Of a DNA stretch of 64,000 nucleotides, positions 16,455 through 25,735 are shown piece after piece. The translations under genes were made by a program, and so were the position numbers. A model generated the notes under the pieces. It was not told the origin of the DNA. It searched no databases and saw only the letters and a program-made list of their open reading frames with translations. How positions within the stretch are numbered: the stretch's first letter is position 1; each line of letters opens with the position of its first letter. The DNA is from Methylobacterium sp. J-070. Lineage in GTDB: Bacteria > Pseudomonadota > Alphaproteobacteria > Rhizobiales > Beijerinckiaceae. The stretch covers positions 62,001-126,000 of the forward strand of contig NZ_JAKSXX010000237.1 in assembly GCF_022829385.1 (NCBI RefSeq). Reading direction: 5' to 3'.

Positions 16455-16574
16455 GTGCGGCCCGTCCAGACGCCGATGGAGGCCGCGGTCGAAAAGTTGA
16501 CGGCGGCCCGGCGGGCTGCCATCCGCGCGTCCGACATGTCCGCCCGCCCGCGGCGCCGTTGAGTCCGGAACACG
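16455..16574. other. Intergenic region before psd
   Basis: Between the small gene at 15762-16007 and psd the only coding signal is the restriction-modification remnant at 16110-16454. The 120 bp before psd hold no clear promoter motif or ribosome binding site beyond GTTGAGTCCGGAAC just before the start. Confidence 0.4.
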
Positions 16575-17285
16575 ATGACAGACCTGATCGAGACGATCCG
16601 CCGGACGCTCGTGCCGATCCACAAGGAGGGCTATCCCTTCATCCTGATCGGCATCGTGCTGACGGTGCTGGCCGGCTACTTCTCGCAGTTCTTCGGCTGG
16701 ATCTTCCTGATCCTGACGCTGTGGGTCTGCTACTTCTTCCGCGATCCCGAGCGGGTCACCCCGGTGGTGGACGGCCTCGTGGTCTCCCCCGCGGACGGGC
16801 GCGTGAACCTGATCGCCACCGTCCTGCCGCCGCCGGAACTCGACCTGCCGCAGGTGCCCACCTTACGGGTCTCGGTGTTCATGAACGTGTTCGACTGCCA
16901 CGTGAACCGGGTGCCGGTCTCAGGGAGGATCGGCCAGATCCACTACACGCCCGGCCTGTTCCTCAACGCCGAACTCGACAAGGCCAGCGACGACAACGAG
17001 CGCAACGGTATGGTCATCGAGACGAGCCATGCGGGTGCGGCCAAGCGCGTCGGCGTGGTGCAGATCGCCGGCCTCGTGGCCCGGCGCATCGTCGGCTTCG
17101 TCTCGGCGGGGGACGTGCTCGGCGTCGGCGAGCGGTTCGGGCTGATCCGCTTCGGCTCGCGGGTGGACGTCTACCTGCCGGCCGGGTCCACCGTGCTGGT
17201 CGGCCTCGGCCAGAAGGCGGTGGCCGGCGAGACGGTGCTGGCCGATCTCGGCGGCGGCCCGGAGCGGCTGTTCAAGCGGATCTGA
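16575..17285 (+). CDS. psd: Phosphatidylserine decarboxylase proenzyme
   Basis: A 236-residue inner-membrane enzyme of the short (archaetidylserine decarboxylase-like) Psd class, converting phosphatidylserine to phosphatidylethanolamine. An N-terminal hydrophobic hairpin (FILIGIVLTVLAGYFSQFFG and the following segment) is succeeded by SPADGRVNLI, FMNVFDCHVNRVPVSG and the self-cleavage site region IRFGSRVDVYLP, where the Gly-Ser bond is cut to form the pyruvoyl group. It is followed after 4 bp by pssA, which supplies its substrate. Confidence 0.96.
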   Translation: MTDLIETIRRTLVPIHKEGYPFILIGIVLTVLAGYFSQFFGWIFLILTLWVCYFFRDPERVTPVVDGLVVSPADGRVNLIATVLPPPELDLPQVPTLRVSVFMNVFDCHVNRVPVSGRIGQIHYTPGLFLNAELDKASDDNERNGMVIETSHAGAAKRVGVVQIAGLVARRIVGFVSAGDVLGVGERFGLIRFGSRVDVYLPAGSTVLVGLGQKAVAGETVLADLGGGPERLFKRI

Positions 17286-17289
17286 CGCC

Positions 17290-18144
17290 ATGGACGATCT
17301 CTTCCCGCCCTTCGCGCCGGACCCGAACGAGCCGCGGCCGCGCCGGTTCAAGCCGGTGCCGTTCCGGATGATCGCGCCCAACATGATCACCCTGATGGCG
17401 CTCTGCCTCGGGCTGACGGCGATCCGGCTCGCCTTCGAGGGCAAGTTCGAACCCGCCGTCATCGCCGTGGTGGTGGCGGGCGTCCTCGACGGCATCGACG
17501 GCCGGGTGGCGCGGCTGCTCAAGGGCACCTCGCGCTTCGGGGCCGAACTCGATTCGCTCGCCGACTTCGTCAATTTCGGCTGCGCCCCGGCGCTGATCCT
17601 CTACGGCTTCGTGCTGTTCCACCTGAAATCGGCGGGCTGGATCGTCGCCCTGATCTTCGCCATCGCGATGGCGCTCCGCCTCGCCCGCTTCAACGCGATG
17701 CTGGACGATCCGAACCGCCCGGACTGGAAGAAGGACTTCTTCGTCGGGATGCCGGCTCCGGCCGGGGCGCTCACCGCGATGCTGCCGCTCTACCTGCACT
17801 TCCTGGGCTTCGGCCTGGAGAAATGGGCCGCGCCGGCGATCCTGATCTACGTGCTGTGCATCGCCCTCCTGGTGGTCTCCACGGTCCCGACCTACTCGGG
17901 CAAGACCATGGGCAAGCGGGTCCCGCGCAGCTTCGTCCTGCCGATCTTCCTGTTCGGGGTGGCGGCCTTCGGCATCCTGATCAGCTACCCGTTCGAGGCG
18001 CTGGTGGCGGTGAGCGGCGGCTACCTGCTGACCATCCCGGTGGTCGCCGCCCAGTACCGCCGGCGGCTCAAGGCGGAGCCGGCCGCCCACGCCGCAGAGG
18101 AGCGTCCGGCCCCGGCGGTCGGCGGGGCGGCTTCGCCGGACTAG
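17290..18144 (+). CDS. pssA: CDP-diacylglycerol-serine O-phosphatidyltransferase
   Basis: A 284-residue membrane enzyme that makes phosphatidylserine from CDP-diacylglycerol and L-serine. The CDP-alcohol phosphotransferase signature is complete: DGIDGRVARLLKGTSRFG followed by AELDSLADFV, with the metal-binding Asp residues in place. Several hydrophobic helices follow. A hydrophilic, Ala/Glu-rich C-terminal tail ends the protein. It starts 4 bp after psd, so the two steps of phosphatidylethanolamine synthesis form one operon. Confidence 0.96.
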   Translation: MDDLFPPFAPDPNEPRPRRFKPVPFRMIAPNMITLMALCLGLTAIRLAFEGKFEPAVIAVVVAGVLDGIDGRVARLLKGTSRFGAELDSLADFVNFGCAPALILYGFVLFHLKSAGWIVALIFAIAMALRLARFNAMLDDPNRPDWKKDFFVGMPAPAGALTAMLPLYLHFLGFGLEKWAAPAILIYVLCIALLVVSTVPTYSGKTMGKRVPRSFVLPIFLFGVAAFGILISYPFEALVAVSGGYLLTIPVVAAQYRRRLKAEPAAHAAEERPAPAVGGAASPD

Positions 18145-18201
18145 GCGCTGGCCTTCGCAGAACCGCCCCCTATCTGGGCGGTCATCGGCGGGGGATGGCG
18201 C

Positions 18202-18630
18202 ATGCTCGAGGAATTCAAGACGTTCGCGCTGCGCGGCAACGTGGTCGATCTCGCGGTCGGCGTGATCATCGGCGCGGCCTTCGGGGCCATCGTCAATTCC
18301 GCCGTGCAGGACATCTTCATGCCGATGATCGGCGCGGTCACCGGCGGGCTCGATTTCTCGAACTACTACATCCCGCTCTCGTCGAAGGTGCAGGCCGGCC
18401 TGCCCTATGTCGACGCCAGGAAGCAGGGCGCGGTGATCGGCTACGGGCAGTTCCTGACGCTGACCCTCAATTTCCTGATCGTCGCCTTCGTGCTGTTCCT
18501 GGTGATCCGGGCGATGAACCGGCTGCAGCACGCCGAGGAGAAGAAGCCAGAGGCGGTGGCCGAGGTGCCGGCGGACGTGAAGCTCCTGTCGGAGATCCGC
18601 GACATCCTGGCGACGAAGCCCCGGATCTGA
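18202..18630 (+). CDS. mscL: Large-conductance mechanosensitive channel MscL
   Basis: A 142-residue pentameric inner-membrane channel that opens on hypo-osmotic shock. The N-terminus, EEFKTFALRGNVVDLAVGVI, and the first helix, IIGAAFGAIVNSAVQDIFMP, are canonical, with the small-residue constriction intact. The second helix is FLTLTLNFLIVAFVLFLVI, followed by a charged C-terminal bundle (EEKKPEAV, LLSEIRDIL). It begins 57 bp after pssA and may be co-transcribed. Confidence 0.97.
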   Translation: MLEEFKTFALRGNVVDLAVGVIIGAAFGAIVNSAVQDIFMPMIGAVTGGLDFSNYYIPLSSKVQAGLPYVDARKQGAVIGYGQFLTLTLNFLIVAFVLFLVIRAMNRLQHAEEKKPEAVAEVPADVKLLSEIRDILATKPRI

Positions 18631-18634
18631 GGGC

Positions 18635-18910
18635 TCAGCGCCCGCCCTTGTCGGCCGCGTCGGGCTTGACGCCGAGGGCGTCGAGGATCTGGTCGAGGGC
18701 CTGGCCGACGGCGCCGGTGCCTTCCTCGTGGGTCTTCAGGCGGGTTTCCAGCCGGCGGATCTGCGGCTCGAACACCTCCGGCAGCGGATCGTCGCCGAGG
18801 AAGCGCGGCTTGTCGGTCTCGACCGGCAGGACCCCGCGCAGTTGCTGCCCGAGATGGTCGCGCACCGGCTCGGGCAATGTGGCACCCGGCTCGCTGGGAT
18901 CGTCGCTCAT
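18635..18910 (-). CDS. Small acidic hypothetical protein
   Basis: A 91-residue soluble protein, MSDDPSEPGATLPEPVRDHL at its start, with VFEPQIRRLETRLKTHEEG in the middle and VGQALDQILDALGV near the end. It looks helical and amphipathic. The start at 18910 is preceded by GAGGCGATC; the frame is open ten codons further up. It is convergent with mscL, 4 bp apart. I do not recognise the family and assign no function. Confidence 0.6.
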   Translation of the reverse strand: MSDDPSEPGATLPEPVRDHLGQQLRGVLPVETDKPRFLGDDPLPEVFEPQIRRLETRLKTHEEGTGAVGQALDQILDALGVKPDAADKGGR

Positions 18911-18992
18911 GATCGCCTCACAGGTCGAACGGCACGTCAACGACCGGTCGAATGAAGCGTTGCGCCGCCGGCGGCCGGTGGTGGACGGGGAA

Positions 18993-19039
18993 CCCCGGGG
19001 CGGTGCCCCGGGGTCGGTGGGCCGGCGCGGGGCCGGCCC
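18993..19039. terminator. Tandem GC-rich hairpins after the DUF1236 gene
   Basis: Two perfect stem-loops follow each other: CCCCGGGGC-GGT-GCCCCGGGG (18993-19013) and GGGCCGGC-GCGGG-GCCGGCCC (19019-19039). They begin 7 bp beyond the DUF1236 stop. There is no U-tract. They probably act as a transcription stop or mRNA 3'-end stabiliser for the minus-strand gene. Confidence 0.5.
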
Positions 19040-19045
19040 GCAGGA

Positions 19046-19459
19046 TCAGTCGATGACCTCGACGATGCGGTGGCCGCGGTCGACCAGCACGGGGCGGTCG
19101 TTGACCACGGTGTAGCGGTAGCCCGGCTGCACGCGGTACTCGCTGGGCACGTCGTAGTAGGTCACGCCCGAGGCCGGCAGGGTCGAGCCGACGGCGACGC
19201 GGCCGTCGTAATCGTACGAGCGGACGTTGCGCTCGCGGACGTAGCTGCGGAAGCGCGGGGCCATGTCGACGCCGAGGATGCCGCCCACCGTGCCGGTGGC
19301 CGCGCCCACCGCGCCGCCGACGATCCCGCCGATCGGGCCGGCCGCATCGGCACCCGCGGCCGCGCCGCGCTCGGCACCCGGGATGGTGCCCTGGGCCTGG
19401 GCGGCCAGCGGCAGCGACAGGACGAGGGCCGAGGCGGCGATGAGGGTCTTGAAGGTCAT
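19046..19459 (-). CDS. DUF1236 domain exported protein
   Basis: A 137-residue secreted protein. The signal peptide is MTFKTLIAASALVLSLPLAA, with cleavage probably after AQA. A Gly/Ala-rich stretch follows (GIVGGAVGAATGTVGGILG), then the DUF1236 core: YVRERNVRSYDYDGRVAVG, YYDVPSEYRVQPGYRY and VLVDRGHRIVEVID. DUF1236 proteins are periplasmic and common in Rhizobiales, often linked to stress. The adjacent sigma factor on the same strand is EcfG-like, but no recognisable EcfG promoter precedes this gene. Confidence 0.9.
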   Translation of the reverse strand: MTFKTLIAASALVLSLPLAAQAQGTIPGAERGAAAGADAAGPIGGIVGGAVGAATGTVGGILGVDMAPRFRSYVRERNVRSYDYDGRVAVGSTLPASGVTYYDVPSEYRVQPGYRYTVVNDRPVLVDRGHRIVEVID

Positions 19460-19557
19460 ACGGGATTGCTCCGTTCCGTGGCGTTCCGCCGCAGAGGCGC
19501 GGCGAAGCTCGGGTCGGTAACGCCCGCTCCCCGGATTCGGATGCATCTTATTTTTCG

Positions 19558-19576
19558 GCGCGCCGGCCCGGCGCGC
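19558..19576. terminator. Hairpin downstream of the sigma factor gene
   Basis: GCGCGCCGG-C-CCGGCGCGC is a perfect 9-bp inverted repeat 8 bp beyond the stop of the minus-strand sigma gene. No T-run follows on the minus strand, so termination is suggested only by position and stem strength. Confidence 0.35.
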
Positions 19577-19583
19577 GCGGTTC

Positions 19584-20324
19584 CTAGCCGTCCTTGGGCA
19601 TCGCCGACTGGATGAACCGGTCGGAGCCGAGATCCTCCTCGTCGTAGCCCAGCAGCTCCGCCAGACGGCCGCGGGCGCGGCTGACGCGGCTCTTCACGGT
19701 GCCGACCTTGCAACCCATGATGGCGGCGGCCTCCTCGTACGAGACCCCCTCGGCCCCCACCAGGACGAGGGCCTCGCGCTGGTCCGGCGGCAGCTTGGCC
19801 AGCGCCGATTGCAGGTCCTCGACGTCGAGCCGGTCGCCCTGGTGGGGGGCGGTGGCGAGCCGGGCCGCGTAGGAGCCGTCCTGATCCTCGACCTCGCGCA
19901 CCCGCTTGCGGTGGTCCGAGTAGAAGATGTTGCGCAGGATCGTGAACAGCCACGCGTTCAGGTTGGTCCCCGGCTGGAACCGGGCGCGGTGCTGCCAGCC
20001 CTTGAGCAGCGTGTCCTGGACGAGATCGTCCGAGCGGGCGGGGTTCGACGTCAGCGAGAGCGCGAAGGCTCGCAGGGACGGGACCGCCGCCAGCAGGCCG
20101 TTGCGGAATTCCGGCTCGATCGCCTCGCCCCGGGCGCGCAGGGCCGTCTCGAGCTGCTCGATCAGCTCGGCGAACCGGGACGGGAGCGTCTCCTCGCCGA
20201 TCCGCTCGTAGACGGTGCGCAGGTGCTCCCCGAGATGCGAGCGGATGCCGGGGGCCAGGTTCGGGCGGCCATCCCGCGTCCCGTCCTCCTGGGACAGGAC
20301 GATGTCGGTGTCGTCGCGGGTCAT
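19584..20324 (-). CDS. EcfG-type ECF sigma factor with N-terminal NepR-like domain
   Basis: A 246-residue protein. Residues about 20-62 (LAPGIRSHLGEHLRTVYERI, LPSRFAELIEQLE) match the two helices of NepR anti-sigma factors. From about residue 75 it is an EcfG/ECF15 sigma factor: region 2 has LTSNPARSDDLVQDTLLKGW and NAWLFTILRNIFYSDHRKR, and region 4 has LAKLPPDQREALVLVGAEG and VGTVKSRVSRARGRLAELL. Normally nepR and ecfG are separate genes. No in-frame ATG, GTG or TTG lies between the NepR part and region 2, so the sigma part cannot start on its own. This implies a fused sigma/anti-sigma in the PhyR-NepR-EcfG general stress response. No phyR is nearby. Confidence 0.85.
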   Translation of the reverse strand: MTRDDTDIVLSQEDGTRDGRPNLAPGIRSHLGEHLRTVYERIGEETLPSRFAELIEQLETALRARGEAIEPEFRNGLLAAVPSLRAFALSLTSNPARSDDLVQDTLLKGWQHRARFQPGTNLNAWLFTILRNIFYSDHRKRVREVEDQDGSYAARLATAPHQGDRLDVEDLQSALAKLPPDQREALVLVGAEGVSYEEAAAIMGCKVGTVKSRVSRARGRLAELLGYDEEDLGSDRFIQSAMPKDG

Positions 20325-20487
20325 GCGTATCGCGCTCGTCAACTTATCGTGGCTCGACCTGCGGTCCCCGGACGGTCGAGGCGGAGCGCTTTGCGACCTG
20401 GATCCGGAGAGAAATCCCGCCGATGCGCTCCTGTTACCGGCGTTCTAGCGCATCGGGCGCGGGCATGCACCCTCGACCGAACCTCAC

Positions 20488-21273
20488 TTAAGCTGGGTTG
20501 GCCGGTCTCAACAGGCGGATCGCCCCATCCCGCAGGGTCAGGACGTCGCCGCGGGCGAGGTCGGTCCAGCGCTCGTCCCGGGTCAGCGCCTGAGTGGCGA
20601 TGACCGTCACCACGTCGTCCTCGGTGGTCTCCTCGGCGAAATCCACCTGCCAGTCCTCGTCGATCAGGGTGGCCTTGCCGAAGGGTGCGCGGCGGGTCAG
20701 GTAGCAGAGGCGCTTGCCGCAATGGGCATAGAGGGTCCGGCTGTCGGTCAGCAGCATGTTGAACACCCCGAGCCCGTGCAGCTCGCCCGCGAGGTCGGCC
20801 ACGGCGCGGTCCAGGGTCCCGGGCCGGGGGAGCGCCCGGAACCGGGCCTGGAGGCGGCCGAGCATCCAGCAGAAGGCGTGCTCGCTGTCGGTGGAGCCGA
20901 TCGGCATGAAGCCGCCGAGCGGCAGCCGCTTCACGCCCTTGAGCTGGCCGTTATGCGCGAAGGTCCAGCGGCGGCCCCACAGTTCCCGGGCGAAGGGGTG
21001 GGTGTTCTCCAGGCTGACGCGGCCGCGATTGGCCTTTCGGACATGGGCCACGACGATCCGGCTCTTGATCGGCATGTCGCGCAGCAGCCGGGCGAGCTGC
21101 GAGCGCGAACTCGGCTCCGGATCGTGGAAGCTGCGGCAGGTGCGCCCGTCGTAGAAGCTGATGCCCCAACCGTCGGCGTGAGGCCCGGTCTCGCCGCCGC
21201 GCCGGGCGAGACCGGCGAAGGAGAAGCGGATGTCGGTCGGCACGTTGGCGCTCATGCCGAGCAATTCGCACAT
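20488..21273 (-). CDS. Class II glutamine amidotransferase (YafJ-like)
   Basis: A 261-residue single-domain Ntn-type amidotransferase. The nucleophile is Cys2 after removal of Met (MCELLGMSANVP), which fixes the start at 21273. Other family features are GPHADGWGISFY, VAHVRKANRG, NTHPF and FAHNGQL, with the Asn-Gly oxyanion motif. Members hydrolyse glutamine or use related amide chemistry, but no synthase domain is attached and no partner gene is adjacent. It is a cytoplasmic single-gene unit between the sigma factor and the oxidase operon. Confidence 0.9.
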   Translation of the reverse strand: MCELLGMSANVPTDIRFSFAGLARRGGETGPHADGWGISFYDGRTCRSFHDPEPSSRSQLARLLRDMPIKSRIVVAHVRKANRGRVSLENTHPFARELWGRRWTFAHNGQLKGVKRLPLGGFMPIGSTDSEHAFCWMLGRLQARFRALPRPGTLDRAVADLAGELHGLGVFNMLLTDSRTLYAHCGKRLCYLTRRAPFGKATLIDEDWQVDFAEETTEDDVVTVIATQALTRDERWTDLARGDVLTLRDGAIRLLRPANPA

Positions 21274-21352
21274 CAGAGTAACGCCAGGGCCATGCGGGGG
21301 AGAAGCGACGTTTAGGAGGCTTCGGTCCCCCGGACAACGACTTTCGAACCGC

Positions 21353-21664
21353 TCAACGCGCCAGATAATCCGTCAGCGTCATGCCCACCAGGATGGCGAC
21401 CCAGAAGAAGCCGAGCCCCGAGAACAGCCGGATCAGCGGCGGCTCGTGGATCACCTCCATGGAGACCAGGAGGATCAGCGCCACCATCACGGCGACGACC
21501 GCGAGCTCGACGATCCAGACCTGCGCGAAGGGCAGGGTGGCGCCGAGCGTGACGTTGACGGCGAGCAGGGCCAGCAGCGCCAGGAAGGTGAGGACCGGCG
21601 TGCGCAGGCGCCGCCGGACCAGGGCGCGGTCGTCGGCGCTCAAGGCGGCGAGGGGGTTGCGCAT
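21353..21664 (-). CDS. ctaF: Cytochrome c oxidase subunit IV family protein (caa3 type)
   Basis: A 103-residue membrane protein with three hydrophobic helices (VLTFLALLALLAVNVTLGA, WIVELAVVAVMVALILLVSM, GLGFFWVAILVGMTL). The EVIHEPPLIRLF linker resembles subunit IV/CtaF of caa3 oxidases. It follows ctaE by 1 bp and is the last gene of the respiratory operon. The subunit is accessory and helps assemble or stabilise the CuB site region. Confidence 0.85.
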   Translation of the reverse strand: MRNPLAALSADDRALVRRRLRTPVLTFLALLALLAVNVTLGATLPFAQVWIVELAVVAVMVALILLVSMEVIHEPPLIRLFSGLGFFWVAILVGMTLTDYLAR

Positions 21665-21665
21665 C

Positions 21666-22321
21666 CTATCGGTTCACCACGTAGAGGATCGGGAAGGCCA
21701 GGATCCAGACCAGGTCGATGAAGTGCCAGTACAGGCCGTAGACCTCGATCCAGTTCTGGTGGCGGGCCAGGAAGCCGGCCCTGGCGGCCATCCAGGTCAT
21801 GCCGAGCAGGAGCGCGATGCCGGTGAACAGGTGCAGCGCGTGCAGCAGCGTGGCGACGTAGTAGAGGTTCACGAACAGCCGCGCCGCCGGGGTCTCGGCC
21901 AGCGCGAACGGCCGCCCGCTCAGGAACGGCATCATGTGCTCGTCCCAGTCGGCGTAGTACTCGTAGCCCTTGAGGACCAGGAACAGGCTGCCGAGCGCCG
22001 CCGTCGCCAGCATCGTCCGGACCATGGCGCGCTGCCAGCCGATCCGCGAGAATTCGATCGCCATCGACATGGTCAGGCTGGAGCCGATCAGCACCACGGT
22101 GTTGGTGGCGCCGATCCAGAACTTGAGGTGCTGGGCCGCCGCGACCGTCGCCTCGGGATGCTGGATCCGGGTGATCAGCGCCACCAGGAACAGGGCCGAG
22201 AACAGCAGGAGCTCGGTGATCAGCCACGCCCAGATGCCGAGCGTCGCGGCCGCGCGCTGCTGGGCCACGGTCTCGAAATGCCCGGCGCGGGCGACCCCGA
22301 CGCCGTCCGCCAGGGGCTCGC

Positions 22322-22325
<4 letters not shown>
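21666..22325 (-). CDS. ctaE: Cytochrome c oxidase subunit III (heme-copper oxidase)
   Basis: A 219-residue polytopic membrane protein of the CyoC/COX3 family. GIWAWLITELLLFSALFLV is the conserved first core helix. Later features are KGYEYYADWDEH, the His-containing helix YVATLLHALHLFTGIALLL, and the C-terminal YGLYWHFIDLVWILAFPILY. Its ATG overlaps the ctaD stop as ATGA, so the two are translationally coupled. It forms part of the caa3-type oxidase with CoxB and CtaD. Confidence 0.94.
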
Positions 22326-23998
<1,673 letters not shown>

Positions 23999-24053
23999 CG
24001 TGTCGCCCTCGATAGAAGGGGATCAAGGCCGAGCGTCGGGACGCTCGCGCGTG

Positions 24054-24230
24054 TCTCCCTCCCCCCTCTGCGGGGGAGGGGGGCCCCCGAAGGGGGTCGG
24101 GAGAGGGGAGCGACGGTGCAGGACGAGGCTTGGCCCGTCCCGCCAGTCGCATCCCATTCTGAGCCCGGGTTCCCCGCTCCCGACCCCTGCTCACGCAGGG
24201 GCCACCCTCCCCCGCAGAGGGGGGAGGGGG
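24054..24230. repeat. Long inverted-repeat intergenic element, copy 2 of 3
   Basis: The second copy of the element at 1744-1917, in the same orientation. The terminal arms CTCTGCGGGGGAGGG and CCCTCCCCCGCAGAG are perfect complements, and the inner GGTCGGGAGAGGGGAGCGAC is retained. The centre differs from the other copies and lacks CTTCATGAAG. It lies inside the act-caa3 operon between coxB and ctaD, where the transcribed hairpin could set the relative expression of the two halves. Confidence 0.85.
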
Positions 24231-24281
24231 ATCCGCGCGCCCTGCGAACCACCGATCGACTCTCCGAGGTGACCCCGTTCA

Positions 24282-25247
24282 TCATCGCGTGGCGTCCGCG
24301 GCCTGTGACGTCGGATAAGCCTTCAAGAAGTCGATCAGCGTCCCGAGCTCGTCCTCCGGGATCCGGCCGGCGAAGCTCGGCATCACCTGCTTGTACCCGT
24401 CGGCGAGCCGGTCGCCGTTCGGGTTCAGGATTTTTTCGCGCAGCCATCCATCATCCGCCGTCACGGTGCGCCCGTCGGCGAGCTTCACCTGCGATCCGTA
24501 GAGACCGGCGAGGCTCGGCGCCTTCACGGCCGAGCCGGGTTCGTGGCAGCCGGCGCAGCCATAGGCTTCGTAGAGGGTGCGGCCGGCCGCGACCCTGCCC
24601 TGCTGTGCCCCCGCATGGGTCAACCAGTCCTGGTAGTCGCCGGGATTCATGAAGGTGATCTCGCCACCCATCACCGAATGGTCGGTGCCGCAATATTCCG
24701 AGCAGTAGAGGTGGTAGGTGCCGGTCCTGTCGGCCTTGAACCACAGGTCGGTGTAGCGATCGGGCAGGGCGGCGACCTGCAGGCGGACCGCCGGCAGGTA
24801 GAGGGCGTGGATCACGTCCTGGCTGATGATGCGCAGGCGGATCGGCTGGCCGATCGGCACGTGCAGGTCGTTGATCTCCGCCTGGCCGGTCGGGTGCTGG
24901 AACTTCCACATCCACTGGCGGCCGACCGCCTCGATCACCATCGCATCCGGGGGCGCGGTCTTCGAGGCGATGAACATCCGCGCGCCCCAGACGAAGAAGA
25001 TCAGCGTCAGGAGGAACGGGATCAGCATCCAGCTGATCTCGATGAGGTTGGAGCGGATGCCCGAAGGGCTGCGATCCGCCTCGGACCCCTCCCGGTAGCG
25101 CAGGGCGAAGTAGGTGATCGCCACGAAGACCGGCACGGTCAGCAGCAGCGTCAGCACGGTGAAGGCCAGGATGAGCAGGTCCGTCTCGCTCGCGACGGTC
25201 GAGACCGCGGCGGGCCAGAGCTGGAGGGAATCGTGGCTCGGCGTCAT
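24282..25247 (-). CDS. coxB: Cytochrome c oxidase subunit II with fused cytochrome c domain
   Basis: A 321-residue caa3-type subunit II. Two N-terminal helices (LTLLLTVPVFVAITYFAL, WMLIPFLLTLIFFVWGA) anchor a periplasmic cupredoxin domain. The binuclear CuA site is YCSEYCGTDHSVMGG, with the upstream His in IHALYLPAV. A C-terminal cytochrome c domain follows, with heme motif CAGCH (GCAGCHEPGSAVKAP) and the axial Met probably in YKQVMPSFAG. Electrons go from cytochrome c or directly from ActE to CuA and then CtaD. Its ATG overlaps the preceding stop (ATGA). Confidence 0.96.
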   Translation of the reverse strand: MTPSHDSLQLWPAAVSTVASETDLLILAFTVLTLLLTVPVFVAITYFALRYREGSEADRSPSGIRSNLIEISWMLIPFLLTLIFFVWGARMFIASKTAPPDAMVIEAVGRQWMWKFQHPTGQAEINDLHVPIGQPIRLRIISQDVIHALYLPAVRLQVAALPDRYTDLWFKADRTGTYHLYCSEYCGTDHSVMGGEITFMNPGDYQDWLTHAGAQQGRVAAGRTLYEAYGCAGCHEPGSAVKAPSLAGLYGSQVKLADGRTVTADDGWLREKILNPNGDRLADGYKQVMPSFAGRIPEDELGTLIDFLKAYPTSQAADATR

Positions 25248-25735
25248 CGCGCGGCGGGCTCCGCCGGGTCGAGGGGCCGGCCGACGACCAGGTCCATGGC
25301 GCGCCCGATCGGAATGCGGGCCCGGACCCGGGACTCGTCCCGGTAGCCGTAGCCGGCGAGATCGGCCTCGGCCGCCGCCCGCGCGCGGGCGATGTCGACG
25401 TAGGGATCGGCCTGGAGGTTCGGCGGCGGCGGCACGAGCCGCGCCGTCTGCTGGGGCGTCAGGGTCGGCAAGGCCCGGCGTTGGCTCGCCGCGAAGCTGC
25501 CCATCAGCCAGACCATGGTCCCGACGACGGTCAGGGCCGAGAGGGCGAGGCCGGCCATGACCAGCGCGGTCTTGCGAACGTCGACGTCGCGCGTCTCGTG
25601 CCCGGGTCCGTCGGGATCGCGCCGGGTGTCGTCGGGCGCCGGGCGCTGCGGCCGCCCGTTCAGCAGGCCGCTCCCGCGCAGCGTGAGCCCGGCCAGGATC
25701 GCCGGGATCAGGCCGGAGGGACCGCCGCGGCTCAT
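25244..25735 (-). CDS. Act operon accessory membrane protein (hypothetical)
   Basis: A 163-residue protein with one clear transmembrane helix (ALVMAGLALSALTVVGTMVW, about residues 57-76). A Pro/Arg-rich cytoplasmic N-terminus precedes it, and a periplasmic tail follows with TPQQTARLVPPPPNLQADP and a C-terminal Ala/Arg-rich section. ATGA overlaps link it to actF before and coxB after, so it belongs to the operon. Small single-helix genes sit at this place in other alternative complex III clusters, but I cannot name a family. It may be a linker between complex III and the oxidase. Confidence 0.75.
   Translation of the reverse strand: MSRGGPSGLIPAILAGLTLRGSGLLNGRPQRPAPDDTRRDPDGPGHETRDVDVRKTALVMAGLALSALTVVGTMVWLMGSFAASQRRALPTLTPQQTARLVPPPPNLQADPYVDIARARAAAEADLAGYGYRDESRVRARIPIGRAMDLVVGRPLDPAEPAAR

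Noticed and set aside
16193..16624. Minus-strand frames opposite the type ISP remnant
   Set aside because: They have no family features and no start signals. The plus-strand frame has clear homology motifs.
19046..20324. DUF1236 gene as a demonstrated target of the neighbouring EcfG-like sigma factor
   Set aside because: GGAAC occurs upstream of the DUF1236 start, but no CGTT follows at 16-17 nt, so the link is positional only.
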